In this document: piece after piece, positions 6,039-7,103 of the stretch
Position numbering within the stretch: position 1 is the stretch's first letter
Layout of the letters: each line of letters opens with the position of its first letter
Source of the DNA: an uncultured Flavobacteriales bacterium
Lineage (GTDB): Bacteria > Bacteroidota > Bacteroidia > Palsa-965
Assembly (NCBI GenBank): GCA_946478675.1
Contig: CAMLEF010000246.1
Coordinates: 1 to 7,103 of the forward strand
DNA: 7,103 nucleotides
Direction: 5' to 3'
Notes under the pieces: generated by a model
Told to the model about the DNA's origin: nothing
The model's input: the letters and a program-made list of their open reading frames with translations, nothing else
Database searches by the model: none
Translations under genes and position numbers: made by a program

Positions 6039-6278
6039 TTACGCTTCGGCGAGAACGATCACTTTGTTGTTGTGCACTTCTGCCACACCACCGCTGATCT
6101 CGAAATACTGCGTCTGCTGCTGCATATCGACGATCTTGATCTTGCCTTTTTTCAGCGAAGAGATCGTTGAGGCATGACGATCCAGCACGCCGAATTTTCC
6201 ACCCGCTCCCGGCAGCACGACGGATTTCACGTCGCCGCTGTAGAGCTTTTTCTCGGGGGTGATGATTTCTAATTGCAT
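6039..6278 (-). CDS. atpC: F1F0 ATP synthase epsilon subunit, short form
   Basis: This 79-residue protein starts MQLEIITPEKKLYSGDVKSV and contains GKFGVLDRHA (27-36), the N-terminal beta-sandwich of the F1 epsilon subunit. It is part of the central stalk that couples rotation to ATP synthesis at the inner membrane. The family's usual length is about 130-140 residues; the missing part is the two-helix C-terminal domain that inhibits ATP hydrolysis in E. coli. Short epsilon subunits of this kind are usual in Bacteroidota, and the ending ISGGVAEVHNNKVIVLAEA looks complete, so this is not a broken gene. An in-frame ATG at 6323 would add 15 residues, but it lies in the intercistronic hairpin and the extra residues do not match the family, so the ATG at 6278 is preferred. 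No Shine-Dalgarno site is seen. Confidence 0.93.
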   Translation of the reverse strand: MQLEIITPEKKLYSGDVKSVVLPGAGGKFGVLDRHASTISSLKKGKIKIVDMQQQTQYFEISGGVAEVHNNKVIVLAEA

Positions 6279-6302
6279 GTCAAAAGTCGTTAAGGGTGAG
6301 AG

Positions 6303-6336
6303 CGTCGCTCCCGGATGTATCACCCGGGAGCGGACG
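6303..6336 (-). other. GC-rich intercistronic hairpin between atpD and atpC
   Basis: CGCTCCCGG (6306-6314) and CCGGGAGCG (6324-6332) pair perfectly around a 9-nt loop. Three further pairs (6303-6305 with 6334-6336) extend the stem past a single bulged base at 6333. No T tract follows, so it is unlikely to be a full terminator. A stable hairpin in this 65-bp gap could protect the atpD message or reduce atpC expression relative to atpD, matching the three beta to one epsilon ratio of F1. That role is inferred. Confidence 0.6.
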
Positions 6337-6343
6337 TCTTATG

Positions 6344-7102
<759 letters not shown>

Positions 7103-7103
7103 C

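Noticed and set aside
6279..6323. Upstream ATG extending atpC by 15 residues
   Set aside because: It falls within the intercistronic hairpin and adds residues not seen in epsilon subunits.

Overview
The window looks like a chromosomal segment from a member of the Bacteroidota, of fairly high GC in its coding parts for that phylum. Four things support this: a secreted protein with a type IX secretion (T9SS) C-terminal sorting domain, a short Bacteroidota-type ATP synthase epsilon subunit next to atpD, promoter-like sequences matching the phylum's TTTG-N20-TAnnTTTG pattern, and mostly weak or absent Shine-Dalgarno sites. The genus cannot be fixed from the sequence alone.

Layout. Minus strand 1-789 is the N-terminal part of a multi-spanning membrane protein resembling GT-C (ArnT/PMT-like) glycosyltransferases, cut by the window's left edge. 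A 293-bp divergent intergenic region (790-1082) separates it from comM (1083-2624, plus), a YifB/ComM-family AAA+ ATPase. An AT-rich gap (2625-2797) with a candidate promoter leads into a 594-residue secreted protein with beta-propeller-like repeats and a T9SS tail (2798-4582, plus), which ends at a strong hairpin terminator. Convergent to it is a probable two-gene minus-strand operon: a tail-anchored TIR-domain protein (5824-5147), then, 9 bp later, a small lipoprotein with a collagen-like GPPGKDG motif (5137-4652). After a 214-bp intergenic stretch with a near-perfect terminator come atpC (6278-6039) and the C-terminal half of atpD (running off the right edge), both on the minus strand.

How the genes relate. 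atpD and atpC encode the catalytic beta and the epsilon subunits of F1 and are clearly one transcript, with a GC-rich hairpin between the cistrons. The secreted protein and the lipoprotein are cell-envelope products, and the GT-C protein probably modifies an envelope glycan or lipid. ComM acts on DNA during recombination. There is no obvious pathway linking the units. The least explained unit is the TIR/lipoprotein pair. The TIR domain keeps the W-x3-E arrangement of NAD-consuming TIRs, but it is fused to a C-terminal membrane anchor and linked to a cell-surface lipoprotein rather than to a recognised defence partner. No RNA genes, CRISPR arrays, insertion sequences or integrase genes were seen.
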